64,000 nucleotides of DNA from Pseudomonas sp. CFII64. Lineage in GTDB: Bacteria > Pseudomonadota > Gammaproteobacteria > Pseudomonadales > Pseudomonadaceae. Where the stretch lies: the NCBI RefSeq assembly GCF_000416235.1, contig NZ_ATLO01000036.1:102290-166289 (forward strand), in the 5' to 3' direction. Shown here one piece after another: positions 26,815-35,940 of the stretch. The position numbers and the translations under genes were made by a program. Below the pieces are notes generated by a model that ran no database searches, was not told the origin of the DNA, and saw only the letters and a list, made by a program, of their open reading frames with translations. Positions within the stretch are counted from its first letter, which is position 1. Every line of letters starts with the position of its first letter.

Positions 26815-27684
26815 ATGGCAGAGCAAACAGCTTCGGGCTATATCCAGCACCACTTGCAGAACCTGACCTTTGGTCATTTGCCGGACGGCACTTGGGGCTT
26901 CGCCCACGATGCGGCCGCGGCGAAGGAAATGGGTTTTTGGGCTTTCCACGTCGATACCCTCGGCTGGTCGGTCGCACTGGGTCTGATCTTCGTCCTGATT
27001 TTCCGCATGGCGGCAAAAAAGGCGACTTCCGGTCAACCAGGCGCACTGCAGAACTTCGTTGAAGTGCTCGTCGAGTTCGTCGACGGCAGCGTGAAGGACA
27101 GCTTCCACGGTCGTAGCCCGGTGATTGCACCGCTGGCACTGACCATTTTCGTCTGGGTTTTCCTGATGAACGCCGTCGACCTTATCCCGGTCGACTGGAT
27201 TCCTCAGCTGGCGATCATGATCACCGGGGATTCTCACATTCCGTTCCGTGCGGTATCGACGACTGACCCTAACGCCACCCTGGGCATGGCCCTGTCGGTG
27301 TTTGCGTTGATCATCATCTACAGTATCAAGGTCAAGGGCATCGGCGGCTTCATCGGCGAACTGACCCTTCACCCGTTCGGCAGCAAGAACATCTTTGTTC
27401 AGGCGCTGTTGATTCCGGTGAACTTCCTGCTTGAATTCGTGACTCTGATTGCCAAGCCTATTTCGTTGGCACTGCGTCTGTTCGGCAACATGTACGCTGG
27501 CGAGCTGGTGTTTATCCTGATCGCCGTCATGTTCGGCAGCGGCCTGCTCTGGCTGAGCGGCCTGGGCGTGGTTCTGCAATGGGCGTGGGCTGTCTTCCAC
27601 ATCCTGATCATCACCTTGCAGGCGTTCATCTTCATGATGCTGACCATCGTTTACCTGTCGATGGCTCACGAAGACAACCATTAA
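26815..27684 (+). CDS. atpB: ATP synthase F0 subunit a
   Basis: Integral membrane proton-channel subunit of 289 residues. The key arginine lies in ISLALRLFGNMYAGEL, in the helix facing the c-ring, and the last helix contains the conserved LQAFIFMMLTIVYLSMA. It is 16 nt after atpI. The interval before atpE is unusually long (149 nt) and carries a hairpin. Confidence 0.98.
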   Translation: MAEQTASGYIQHHLQNLTFGHLPDGTWGFAHDAAAAKEMGFWAFHVDTLGWSVALGLIFVLIFRMAAKKATSGQPGALQNFVEVLVEFVDGSVKDSFHGRSPVIAPLALTIFVWVFLMNAVDLIPVDWIPQLAIMITGDSHIPFRAVSTTDPNATLGMALSVFALIIIYSIKVKGIGGFIGELTLHPFGSKNIFVQALLIPVNFLLEFVTLIAKPISLALRLFGNMYAGELVFILIAVMFGSGLLWLSGLGVVLQWAWAVFHILIITLQAFIFMMLTIVYLSMAHEDNH

Positions 27685-27709
27685 GACTCGCCTGGCGCGT
27701 CTGGATGTA

Positions 27710-27729
27710 CCTCTCGTTTCGGCGAGAGG
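27710..27729 (+). other. Intercistronic hairpin between atpB and atpE
   Basis: CCTCTCG / CGAGAGG stem with a 6-nt loop, lying about 100 nt before atpE. The spacing elsewhere in the operon is much shorter. It could stabilise or insulate the atpE message, which must be translated far more than its neighbours. Confidence 0.55.
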
Positions 27730-27833
27730 ATAGCCGCAAGCGGGTAACCGCAAGGGCTGATGCTGGAAACGATTTGTTTTACCGCTTTAATCTAAAAAAC
27801 CTAACCAATACGACGTAAAAGTCGGGAGGAAAG

Positions 27834-28091
27834 ATGGAAACTGTAGTTGGTCTAACTGCTATCGCTGTTGCACTGTTGATCGGCCTGGGCGCACTGGGTA
27901 CTGCAATCGGTTTCGGCCTGCTGGGCGGCAAGTTCCTGGAAGGCGCTGCTCGCCAACCAGAAATGGTTCCAATGCTGCAGGTCAAAATGTTCATCGTTGC
28001 CGGTCTGCTCGACGCCGTGACCATGATCGGTGTTGGTATCGCTCTGTTCTTCACCTTTGCGAACCCCTTCGTTGGTCAACTCGCTGGCTAA
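27834..28091 (+). CDS. atpE: ATP synthase F0 subunit c
   Basis: Proteolipid of the rotary c-ring, 85 residues, a two-helix hairpin. The polar loop R-Q-P is at 40-42 and the proton-carrying carboxylate is Asp60 (in VAGLLDAV). A strong Shine-Dalgarno, GGGAGGAAAG, precedes the ATG, fitting the high copy number of subunit c. The Asp and the R-Q-P loop mark it as an H+-type ring. Confidence 0.99.
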
Positions 28092-28148
28092 TCTCTCGAA
28101 TATTCGAGGTGATTGGTGTGATGGACAACGAACGAGCGAGGTGTTGGC

Positions 28149-28619
28149 GTGAACATTAATGCAACCCTGATTGGCCAGTCCGTTGCGTTCTTCATTTTTG
28201 TGCTGTTCTGCATGAAGTACGTTTGGCCTCCGGTCATTACGGCTTTGCACGAACGTCAGAAGAAGATCGCGGATGGACTGGACGCTGCCAGCCGAGCAGC
28301 TCGCGACCTGGAGTTGGCCCAAGAGAAAGCGGGTCATCAACTGCGCGATGCAAAAGCTCAGGCAGCTGAAATCATTGAGCAAGCCAAGAAACGCGGTACT
28401 CAGATTGTCGACGAAGCCCGGGAACAGGCTCGCGTTGAAGCTGAACGTGTGAAGGCTCAGGCTCAGGCCGAGATCGAGCAGGAACTGAACAGTGTCAAAG
28501 ATGCGCTGCGCGCCCAATTGGGTAGCCTGGCAGTCAACGGCGCTGAGAAGATCCTGGGTGCCACAATCGATCAAAACGCGCACGCGGAGCTGGTTAATAA
28601 ACTGGCTGCTGAAATTTAA
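28149..28619 (+). CDS. atpF: ATP synthase F0 subunit b
   Basis: Peripheral-stalk subunit with one N-terminal membrane helix (about 5-25, IGQSVAFFIFVLFCMKYVW) and a long charged coiled coil to residue 156. GTG start at 28149 with GAGGTG upstream. Confidence 0.97.
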   Translation: MNINATLIGQSVAFFIFVLFCMKYVWPPVITALHERQKKIADGLDAASRAARDLELAQEKAGHQLRDAKAQAAEIIEQAKKRGTQIVDEAREQARVEAERVKAQAQAEIEQELNSVKDALRAQLGSLAVNGAEKILGATIDQNAHAELVNKLAAEI

Positions 28620-28631
28620 GCGAGGGCGATC

Positions 28632-29168
28632 ATGGCAGAACTGACCACGTTGGCCCGACCTTACGCTAAGGCTGCCTTCGAGTACGCCCAGGCTCACCAG
28701 CAACTGGCCAATTGGTCAGCCATGCTCGGCCTGGCTGCAGCGGTGTCGGAAGACGACACCATGCAGCGCGTACTCAAGGCCCCGCGACTGACGAGCGCAG
28801 ACAAGGCCACCACTTTTATTGAAGTGTGTGGCGACAAGTTCGATGCCAAGGCACAGAATTTCATCCACATCGTTGCTGAAAACGACCGTCTCCCGCTTTT
28901 GCCGGAGATCGCCGAACTGTTTGACCTGTACAAGGCCGAGCAGGAAAAATCAGTCGATGTCGATGTCACCAGTGCTTTTGCATTGAACCAAGAACAGCAA
29001 GACAAACTCGCCAAGGTTCTCAGTGCACGGCTCGGCCGGGAAGTGCGCCTGCACGCTGCGGAGGATGCCACCCTGATCGGTGGTGTCGTAATCCGCGCCG
29101 GCGACCTGGTTATCGATGGCTCAGTTCGCGGCAAACTCGCGCAACTAGCCGAAGCATTGAAATCTTGA
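28632..29168 (+). CDS. atpH: ATP synthase F1 subunit delta
   Basis: Connects the b stalk to the top of F1. The 178 residues start LARPYAKAAFEYA (the OSCP/delta signature) and end with the conserved block GGVVIRAGDLVIDGSVRGKL. It is 12 nt after atpF. Confidence 0.97.
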   Translation: MAELTTLARPYAKAAFEYAQAHQQLANWSAMLGLAAAVSEDDTMQRVLKAPRLTSADKATTFIEVCGDKFDAKAQNFIHIVAENDRLPLLPEIAELFDLYKAEQEKSVDVDVTSAFALNQEQQDKLAKVLSARLGREVRLHAAEDATLIGGVVIRAGDLVIDGSVRGKLAQLAEALKS

Positions 29169-29189
29169 GTTTGAAGGGGCAGCAGAGCA

Positions 29190-30734
29190 ATGCAGCAACT
29201 CAATCCTTCCGAAATAAGTGAAATCATCAAGGGTCGCATCGACAAGCTCGATGTAACCTCCCAAGCCCGTAACGAAGGCACAGTCGTCAGCGTATCTGAC
29301 GGCATCGTGCGGATTCACGGTCTGGCCGACGTAATGTACGGCGAGATGATCGAGTTTCCGGGCGGCGTCTACGGTATGGCGCTGAACCTTGAGCAAGACT
29401 CTGTAGGTGCTGTGGTACTGGGCGCATACACGACTCTGGCTGAAGGCATGAGCGCTAAGTGCACTGGCCGCATCCTTGAAGTTCCGGTTGGTCCGGAACT
29501 GCTCGGCCGCGTAGTCGATGCACTGGGTAACCCAGTTGACGGCAAAGGCCCTCTGAACAACGTCATCACTGACGCTGTCGAGAAGGTTGCACCGGGCGTG
29601 ATCTGGCGTAAGTCGGTCGACCAGCCTGTGCAGACCGGCTACAAAGCCGTCGATGCCATGATTCCAGTCGGCCGTGGCCAGCGTGAGCTGATCATCGGTG
29701 ACCGTCAGATCGGTAAAACCGCTCTGGCCATCGACGCAATCATCAACCAGAAAGACAGCGGCATCTTCTGCGTCTACGTAGCAATTGGTCAGAAACAATC
29801 GACCATCGCCAACGTGGTTCGCAAACTCGAAGAAAACGGCGCGTTGGCTAACACCATCGTCGTTGCTGCCAGTGCTTCCGAATCCGCTGCGCTGCAGTTC
29901 CTTGCACCGTACTCGGGTTGCACCATGGGCGAGTATTTCCGCGACCGCGGTGAAGACGCGCTGATCGTTTATGACGATCTGTCCAAGCAAGCAGTGGCTT
30001 ACCGCCAGATTTCCCTGCTGCTGCGCCGTCCACCAGGCCGTGAAGCTTACCCAGGCGACGTGTTCTATCTCCACTCCCGTCTGCTGGAACGCGCATCGCG
30101 TGTTTCCGAAGAATACGTAGAGAAGTTCACCAATGGCGCAGTGACCGGCAAAACCGGTTCCCTGACCGCGTTGCCGATCATCGAAACCCAGGCTGGCGAC
30201 GTTTCCGCGTTCGTTCCGACCAACGTGATTTCCATCACCGACGGTCAGATCTTCCTGGAATCGGCCATGTTCAACTCCGGCATCCGTCCGGCTGTGAACG
30301 CCGGTGTTTCGGTATCCCGTGTGGGCGGTGCTGCGCAGACCAAGATCATCAAGAAGCTCTCCGGTGGTATCCGTACCGCTCTGGCTCAGTACCGTGAACT
30401 GGCGGCATTCGCCCAGTTCGCTTCTGACCTGGACGAAGCGACCCGTAAGCAACTTGAGCATGGTCAGCGCGTTACCGAGCTGATGAAGCAGAAGCAATAT
30501 GCACCAATGTCGATTGCTGACATGGCGCTGTCGCTGTATGCCGCTGAGCGTGGGTTCCTGATCGACATCGAAATCGCCAAGATTGGCAGCTTTGAACAAG
30601 CGCTGATTGCTTACTTCAACCGCGATCACGCCGATTTGATGGCGAAGATCAACGTGAAGGGTGACTTCAATGACGAAATCGACGCTGGCATGAAAGCCGG
30701 TATCGAGAAGTTCAAGGCCACCCAAACCTGGTAA
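29190..30734 (+). CDS. atpA: ATP synthase F1 subunit alpha
   Basis: Non-catalytic nucleotide-binding subunit, 514 residues. It begins MQQLNPSEISEIIKGRI and has the P-loop GDRQIGKT at about 170-177. The family signature is in the C-terminal third (PAVNAGVSVSRVGG). It is 21 nt after atpH. A 550-residue opposite-strand frame here is a shadow. Confidence 0.99.
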   Translation: MQQLNPSEISEIIKGRIDKLDVTSQARNEGTVVSVSDGIVRIHGLADVMYGEMIEFPGGVYGMALNLEQDSVGAVVLGAYTTLAEGMSAKCTGRILEVPVGPELLGRVVDALGNPVDGKGPLNNVITDAVEKVAPGVIWRKSVDQPVQTGYKAVDAMIPVGRGQRELIIGDRQIGKTALAIDAIINQKDSGIFCVYVAIGQKQSTIANVVRKLEENGALANTIVVAASASESAALQFLAPYSGCTMGEYFRDRGEDALIVYDDLSKQAVAYRQISLLLRRPPGREAYPGDVFYLHSRLLERASRVSEEYVEKFTNGAVTGKTGSLTALPIIETQAGDVSAFVPTNVISITDGQIFLESAMFNSGIRPAVNAGVSVSRVGGAAQTKIIKKLSGGIRTALAQYRELAAFAQFASDLDEATRKQLEHGQRVTELMKQKQYAPMSIADMALSLYAAERGFLIDIEIAKIGSFEQALIAYFNRDHADLMAKINVKGDFNDEIDAGMKAGIEKFKATQTW

Positions 30735-30784
30735 GCCGCAGCGGGGGCCGAAAGGCTCCCGCTTGCTAACCTGATAGGTGTTAC

Positions 30785-31645
30785 ATGGCAGGCGCAAAAG
30801 AGATTCGCAGCAAGATTGCGAGCATCAAAAGCACGCAAAAGATCACCAGCGCCATGGAAAAAGTGGCGGTCAGTAAAATGCGCAAGGCTCAAATGCGCAT
30901 GGCTGCTAGCCGTCCTTACGCGGAGCGCATCCGCCAGGTGATTGGTCATCTGGCCAACGCCAACCCGGAATACCGCCACCCGTTCATGATCGAGCGCGAA
31001 GTAAAGCGTGTCGGTTATGTCGTAGTGAGCAGTGACCGTGGTTTGTGCGGTGGCTTGAATACCAACCTGTTCAAGGCTTTGGTCAGGGACATGGCGGTAA
31101 ACCGTGGAAACGGCGTAGAGATCGATCTGTGTGTGGTCGGCAGCAAAGGTGCGGCATTTTTCCGCAACTTCGGCGGTAACGTCGTCGCTGCGATCAGCCA
31201 CTTGGGCGAAGAGCCGTCGATCAATGATTTGATCGGCAGCGTCAAGGTGATGCTGGATGCCTACCTGGATGGCCGTATTGATCGCCTGTCCGTGGTGTCC
31301 AACAAGTTCATCAACACCATGACCCAGCAGCCAACGGTGGAGCAATTGATTCCGCTGGTGGCAACCCCGGATCAGAAACTCAAGCACCACTGGGACTATC
31401 TCTACGAACCGGACGCCAAAGAGCTGCTTGACGGCTTGATGGTTCGCTACGTTGAGTCGCAGGTGTACCAGGCGGTGGTCGAGAACAACGCAGCTGAACA
31501 AGCAGCGCGGATGATCGCGATGAAGAACGCCACAGACAACGCCGGTGATTTGATCAGCGATTTGCAGCTGATCTACAACAAGGCGCGTCAGGCAGCGATC
31601 ACCCAAGAGATCTCGGAAATCGTCGGCGGCGCTGCCGCGGTTTAA
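30785..31645 (+). CDS. atpG: ATP synthase F1 subunit gamma
   Basis: Central rotor shaft, 286 residues: two long helices at each end. The N-terminal one is KEIRSKIASIKSTQKITSAM and the C-terminal one contains the signature ITQEISEIVGGAAA. It is 50 nt after atpA. Confidence 0.98.
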   Translation: MAGAKEIRSKIASIKSTQKITSAMEKVAVSKMRKAQMRMAASRPYAERIRQVIGHLANANPEYRHPFMIEREVKRVGYVVVSSDRGLCGGLNTNLFKALVRDMAVNRGNGVEIDLCVVGSKGAAFFRNFGGNVVAAISHLGEEPSINDLIGSVKVMLDAYLDGRIDRLSVVSNKFINTMTQQPTVEQLIPLVATPDQKLKHHWDYLYEPDAKELLDGLMVRYVESQVYQAVVENNAAEQAARMIAMKNATDNAGDLISDLQLIYNKARQAAITQEISEIVGGAAAV

Positions 31646-31672
31646 CGGTTCAAATATTAGAGGAACCAGCTA

Positions 31673-33052
31673 ATGAGTAGCGGACGTATCGTTCAAATCA
31701 TCGGCGCCGTGATCGACGTGGAATTCCCACGCGATAGCGTACCGAGCATCTACAACGCGCTGTTGGTTCAAAGCGCGGCAGGGACCACCCTGGAAGTTCA
31801 GCAACAGCTGGGCGACGGCGTGGTTCGCACCATTGCGATGGGCTCCACCGAGGGCTTGAAGCGCGGTCTGGAAGTGACAGACTCTGGCGCAGCCATCTCC
31901 GTACCGGTCGGCAAAGCGACTCTGGGCCGGATCATGGACGTGCTGGGCAACCCGATCGACGAAGCCGGTCCAATCGCCACCGAAGAACGCTGGGGCATTC
32001 ACCGTCCTGCGCCAACCTTCGCTGAGCAAGCGGGCGGCAACGATCTGCTGGAAACAGGCATCAAGGTTATCGACCTGGTTTGCCCGTTCGCCAAAGGCGG
32101 TAAAGTCGGTCTGTTCGGTGGTGCCGGTGTAGGCAAAACCGTAAACATGATGGAACTGATCCGTAACATCGCCATCGAGCACAGCGGTTATTCCGTGTTC
32201 GCCGGTGTGGGTGAGCGTACTCGTGAGGGTAACGACTTCTACCACGAGATGAAGGACTCCAACGTTCTGGACAAAGTGGCACTGGTTTACGGTCAGATGA
32301 ACGAGCCGCCGGGTAACCGTCTGCGCGTAGCACTGACCGGCCTGACCATGGCCGAGAAATTCCGTGACGAAGGTAACGACGTTCTGCTTTTCGTCGACAA
32401 CATCTATCGTTACACGCTGGCCGGTACTGAAGTATCCGCACTGCTGGGCCGTATGCCTTCGGCAGTAGGTTACCAGCCGACCCTGGCCGAAGAGATGGGT
32501 ACTCTGCAAGAGCGCATCACTTCGACCAAGAACGGTTCGATCACTTCCATCCAGGCGGTATACGTACCGGCGGATGACTTGACTGACCCGTCGCCAGCGA
32601 CCACGTTTGCCCACTTGGATGCAACCGTCGTACTGTCCCGTGACATCGCTTCCCTGGGTATCTACCCAGCGGTAGACCCACTGGATTCGACTTCGCGCCA
32701 GCTGGACCCGAACGTAATCGGCCAGGAACACTACGACACCGCTCGCGGCGTACAGTACGTGTTGCAGCGCTACAAAGAACTGAAGGACATCATTGCGATC
32801 CTGGGTATGGACGAGCTGTCGGAGACCGACAAACAGTTGGTTAACCGTGCTCGTAAGATCCAGCGCTTCCTGTCGCAACCGTTCTTCGTGGCTGAAGTCT
32901 TCACTGGTGCATCGGGTAAATACGTTTCCCTGAAAGACACCATTGCCGGCTTCAAAGGCATCCTCAACGGTGACTACGACCACTTGCCAGAACAAGCGTT
33001 CTACATGGTCGGCGGCATCGAAGAAGCGATCGAGAAAGCCAAGAAACTGTAA
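31673..33052 (+). CDS. atpD: ATP synthase F1 subunit beta
   Basis: Catalytic subunit, 459 residues, starting SSGRIVQIIGAVIDVEFP. The P-loop is GGAGVGKT (about 150-157). It has the catalytic Glu in GVGERTREGND and Walker B VLLFVDNIYR, where Tyr replaces the usual Phe (IFR/IYR variation). The alpha/beta signature is PAVDPLDSTS. Confidence 0.99.
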   Translation: MSSGRIVQIIGAVIDVEFPRDSVPSIYNALLVQSAAGTTLEVQQQLGDGVVRTIAMGSTEGLKRGLEVTDSGAAISVPVGKATLGRIMDVLGNPIDEAGPIATEERWGIHRPAPTFAEQAGGNDLLETGIKVIDLVCPFAKGGKVGLFGGAGVGKTVNMMELIRNIAIEHSGYSVFAGVGERTREGNDFYHEMKDSNVLDKVALVYGQMNEPPGNRLRVALTGLTMAEKFRDEGNDVLLFVDNIYRYTLAGTEVSALLGRMPSAVGYQPTLAEEMGTLQERITSTKNGSITSIQAVYVPADDLTDPSPATTFAHLDATVVLSRDIASLGIYPAVDPLDSTSRQLDPNVIGQEHYDTARGVQYVLQRYKELKDIIAILGMDELSETDKQLVNRARKIQRFLSQPFFVAEVFTGASGKYVSLKDTIAGFKGILNGDYDHLPEQAFYMVGGIEEAIEKAKKL

Positions 33053-33096
33053 TCCCAGCGCCCGGCAACGGGCGCTAATCAGGTCGAGGCAAGCAA

Positions 33097-33522
33097 ATGG
33101 CTATGACAGTCCATTGCGATATCGTCAGCGCGGAAGGAGAAATTTTCTCCGGTCTGGTCGAGATGGTGATTGCGCACGGCAACCTGGGTGATATCGGTAT
33201 CGCTCCAGGTCACGCGCCGCTGATCACTGATCTGAAACCAGGTCCGATCCGCTTGATCAAGCAGGGCGGAGCAGCTGAGGTGTATTACATCTCGGGTGGT
33301 TTCCTCGAGGTTCAACCGAACATGGTCAAGGTGCTTGCCGACACTGTGCAACGCGCTGATGACCTGGACGAAGCCTCTGCTCAGGCCGCCGTAAAGGCCG
33401 CCGAGAAAGCTCTGCACGAAAAGGGCGCGGATTTCGATTACGGATCTGCAACCGCTCGTCTGGCCGAGGCCGCAGCCCAGCTGCGTACCGTTCAGCAAAT
33501 TCGCAAGAAGTACGGCGGCTAA
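33097..33522 (+). CDS. atpC: ATP synthase F1 subunit epsilon
   Basis: Last gene of the operon. The 141-residue subunit couples rotor to ring and inhibits ATP hydrolysis. It shows the beta-sandwich start VHCDIVSAEGEIFSG and block GDIGIAPGHAPLIT, with a C-terminal two-helix domain. ATG 33097 or 33103 is possible. Confidence 0.97.
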   Translation: MAMTVHCDIVSAEGEIFSGLVEMVIAHGNLGDIGIAPGHAPLITDLKPGPIRLIKQGGAAEVYYISGGFLEVQPNMVKVLADTVQRADDLDEASAQAAVKAAEKALHEKGADFDYGSATARLAEAAAQLRTVQQIRKKYGG

Positions 33523-33549
33523 CCCCGTCGTCATTCTGCGCGATTGAGT

Positions 33550-33580
33550 AAAAGGGTAGCCTCGGCTACCCTTTTTCTTT
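33550..33580 (+). terminator. atp operon terminator
   Basis: AAAAGGGTAGC-CTCG-GCTACCCTTTTT hairpin with a T-rich tail, 27 nt after atpC and before glmU. Confidence 0.93.
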
Positions 33581-33638
33581 TTTCAGGATCAGCCCACCCG
33601 GATTCACGGGTTCGCGGCTCGCTCAGTTGGAAGCCCTC

Positions 33639-35006
33639 ATGTCTCTCGATATCGTTATTCTCGCCGCCGGCCAAGGCACTCGCATGCGTTCGGCCCTGCC
33701 CAAGGTTCTGCATCCGGTCGCTGGCGACTCCATGCTCGGGCATGTTATCCACAGCGCCCGCCAGCTTGCGCCGCAGCGTATCCATGTCGTGATCGGGCAT
33801 GGCGCGGATGTCGTGCGTGAGCGTCTGGCGGCAGATGACTTGAACTTTGTGATGCAGGACAAGCAACTGGGTACCGGCCACGCGGTTGCACAGGCGCTGC
33901 CGGAGCTGACTGCCGAGAACGTGCTGATCCTTTACGGCGATGTGCCACTTATTGAAGTGGAAACCCTTCGACGTCTGCTGAAACAGGTCAACGCCGAGCA
34001 GCTGGGTCTGCTGACCGTCAACCTCGACGATCCGACCGGTTATGGTCGCATCGTGCGGGACGAGCAGAATCGTGTCTGTGCCATCGTCGAGCACAAAGAC
34101 GCAACCGACGCCCAGAAAGCGATTACCGAAGGCAACACCGGAATTCTGGCGGTACCGGGCAAGCGCCTGGCTGACTGGCTGGGACGGCTGTCGAACAACA
34201 ATGCCCAAGGCGAGTACTACCTGACGGACGTGATCGCCATGGCGGTCGGCGACGGCCTGGTGGTGGCGACCGAGCAGCCCCACGACGCCATGGAAGTGCA
34301 GGGCGCCAACGACCGCAAGCAGCTGGCGGAACTGGAGCGTCACTATCAATTGCGCGAAGCCCGCCGCTTGATGGCGCAAGGCGTGACCTTGCGTGACCCG
34401 GCGCGTTTTGACGTGCGCGGCGAAGTGACCGTAGGTCGCGACGTGCTGATTGATATCAACGTGATCCTCGAAGGCCGGGTGATTATCGAAGACAACGTGG
34501 AGATCGGCCCGAACTGCGTGATCAAGGACAGCACTCTACGCAAAGGCGTCGTCATCAAGGCCAACAGCCATATCGACGGCGCGATCATGGGTGAGGGCAG
34601 CGATGCTGGTCCGTTCGCCCGTCTGCGTCCGGGGAGCGTGCTGGAAGCCAAGGCGCATGTGGGTAACTTCGTCGAGCTGAAGAATGCCCATCTGGGCGAA
34701 GGCGTGAAAGCCGGCCATCTGACCTACCTTGGCGATACCGTGATTGGTGCCCGTACCAACATCGGCGCCGGCACCATTACGGTTAACTACGATGGGGCCA
34801 ACAAGCACCAGACCCTGATTGGTGAAGACGTGTTCATCGGCTCCAACAACTCACTGATTGCGCCTGTGAGTATTGGCGATGGCTCGAACACCGCCGCCGG
34901 GTCGACCATCACCCAGGATGTGGATAAGTCGCAACTCGCCGTCGCCCGCGCTCGCCAGCGCAACATCGAAGGCTGGAAACGTCCGGTGAAGATCAAGAAA
35001 TCGTAG
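33639..35006 (+). CDS. glmU: Bifunctional N-acetylglucosamine-1-phosphate uridyltransferase / glucosamine-1-phosphate acetyltransferase
   Basis: Makes UDP-GlcNAc, precursor of peptidoglycan and LPS. It has 455 residues from ATG 33639 (M-S-L-D-I-V). The N-terminal uridyltransferase carries LAAGQGTRMRSALPKVLHP. The C-terminal left-handed beta-helix has hexapeptide repeats (VIIEDNVEIGPNCVIKDS; GAGTITVNYDGANKHQT). Its TAG stop lies inside the outer arm of a REP-type repeat. Confidence 0.98.
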   Translation: MSLDIVILAAGQGTRMRSALPKVLHPVAGDSMLGHVIHSARQLAPQRIHVVIGHGADVVRERLAADDLNFVMQDKQLGTGHAVAQALPELTAENVLILYGDVPLIEVETLRRLLKQVNAEQLGLLTVNLDDPTGYGRIVRDEQNRVCAIVEHKDATDAQKAITEGNTGILAVPGKRLADWLGRLSNNNAQGEYYLTDVIAMAVGDGLVVATEQPHDAMEVQGANDRKQLAELERHYQLREARRLMAQGVTLRDPARFDVRGEVTVGRDVLIDINVILEGRVIIEDNVEIGPNCVIKDSTLRKGVVIKANSHIDGAIMGEGSDAGPFARLRPGSVLEAKAHVGNFVELKNAHLGEGVKAGHLTYLGDTVIGARTNIGAGTITVNYDGANKHQTLIGEDVFIGSNNSLIAPVSIGDGSNTAAGSTITQDVDKSQLAVARARQRNIEGWKRPVKIKKS

Positions 35007-35092
35007 GACCGGATTTATCTGGGAGGGTGCCGGGGAGATTGGCAAAACCCGGCACCTGTTCGTAACGCCTCGCGGATAAATCCGCTCCTACG
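35002..35092. repeat. REPIN (two inverted REP sequences) at the end of glmU
   Basis: The left arm CGTAGGACCGGATTTATC (from 35002) faces the right arm GGATAAATCCGCTCCTACG (to 35092) across about 45 nt. The arms are Pseudomonas-type REP elements with a GTAGGA / TCCTAC boundary. The glmU stop codon TAG (35004-35006) is part of the left boundary. The hairpin may also act to end glmU transcription. Confidence 0.85.
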
Positions 35093-35136
35093 GCTTGTTT
35101 TTTTTTGCGCAATAGGTTTTGATTGCCTTCGTTATC

Positions 35137-35150
35137 TTTCGAAACGAAAC
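35137..35150. promoter_or_regulatory. Candidate operator of the DeoR-type regulator
   Basis: TTTCGAAACGAAAC lies 7 bp before the regulator's GTG start. DeoR/GlpR proteins commonly recognise TTTCG / CGAAA elements, so this is a candidate autoregulatory site; the assignment is inference. Confidence 0.4.
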
Positions 35151-35156
35151 AAAACC

Positions 35157-35930
35157 GTGTCCATATCGAAACGCAATACTCCCCAGCGTCGCCACAACAT
35201 CATCGCCTTGCTCAACGAGCAGGGCGAGGTCAGTGTGGATGAACTGGCGAAACGCTTCGAAACTTCCGAGGTTACGATTCGCAAGGATCTGACTGCGCTC
35301 GAAAGCAACGGCTTACTGCTGCGTCGTTACGGCGGTGCGGTCACGTTGCCGCAAGAGCTGATCACCGAAAGCGGTCAGCCAGTCTCGAAATACAAGCAGG
35401 CCATCGCCCGTGCTGCCGTTACCAGGATTCGCGAGCACGCGCGAATCATCATCGACAGTGGCAGCACCACCGCAGCGATGATTCCGCAACTGGGCCTGCA
35501 GCCGGGCCTGGTGGTGATGACCAACTCGCTGCATGTCGCCAGCGCTCTGTCCGAGCTGGAACACGAGCCGGTGTTGTTGATGACCGGCGGCACCTGGGAC
35601 CCGCATTCCGAGTCCTTTCAGGGCCAGGTCGCCGAGCAAGTGCTGCGTTCCTACGATTTCGATCAGCTATTCATCGGTGCCGATGGCATCGATCTGAATC
35701 GTGGCACCACCACCTTCAACGAATTGCTGGGTTTGAGCCGGGTGATGGCTGAAGTGGCCCGAGAAGTGGTGGTGATGGTCGAAGCCGACAAAGTTGGACG
35801 CAAGATACCCAATCTGGAGCTGCCCTGGAGCAGCGTCCACACCCTGATTACCGATGATCGCCTGCCCATTGAGGCACGCGAACAGATTGAAGCCCGCGGC
35901 ATAACGTTGATTTGCGCCGCCGTCAGCTAG
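35157..35930 (+). CDS. DeoR/GlpR-family transcriptional regulator
   Basis: 257 residues from GTG 35157. The N-terminal helix-turn-helix is RRHNIIALLNEQGEVSVDEL...VTIRKDL (residues about 11-50), followed by the ISOCOT-fold sensor domain that in DeoR proteins binds a phosphosugar. It lies 10 nt before glmS and after glmU, so it most likely responds to a hexosamine phosphate and controls glmS or the glmU-glmS unit. This stays inference; a comparable glmS-adjacent DeoR regulator is common in pseudomonads. Confidence 0.88.
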   Translation: MSISKRNTPQRRHNIIALLNEQGEVSVDELAKRFETSEVTIRKDLTALESNGLLLRRYGGAVTLPQELITESGQPVSKYKQAIARAAVTRIREHARIIIDSGSTTAAMIPQLGLQPGLVVMTNSLHVASALSELEHEPVLLMTGGTWDPHSESFQGQVAEQVLRSYDFDQLFIGADGIDLNRGTTTFNELLGLSRVMAEVAREVVVMVEADKVGRKIPNLELPWSSVHTLITDDRLPIEAREQIEARGITLICAAVS

Positions 35931-35940
35931 GAGAAAACTT

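Noticed and set aside
29145..32995. Long open frames antisense to atpA, atpG and atpD
   Set aside because: They mirror highly conserved codons of the sense genes and show no recognisable protein motif.
35093..35156. glmS ribozyme or riboswitch near glmU-glmS
   Set aside because: The space is too short, no ribozyme core is visible and these are not expected in this phylum.
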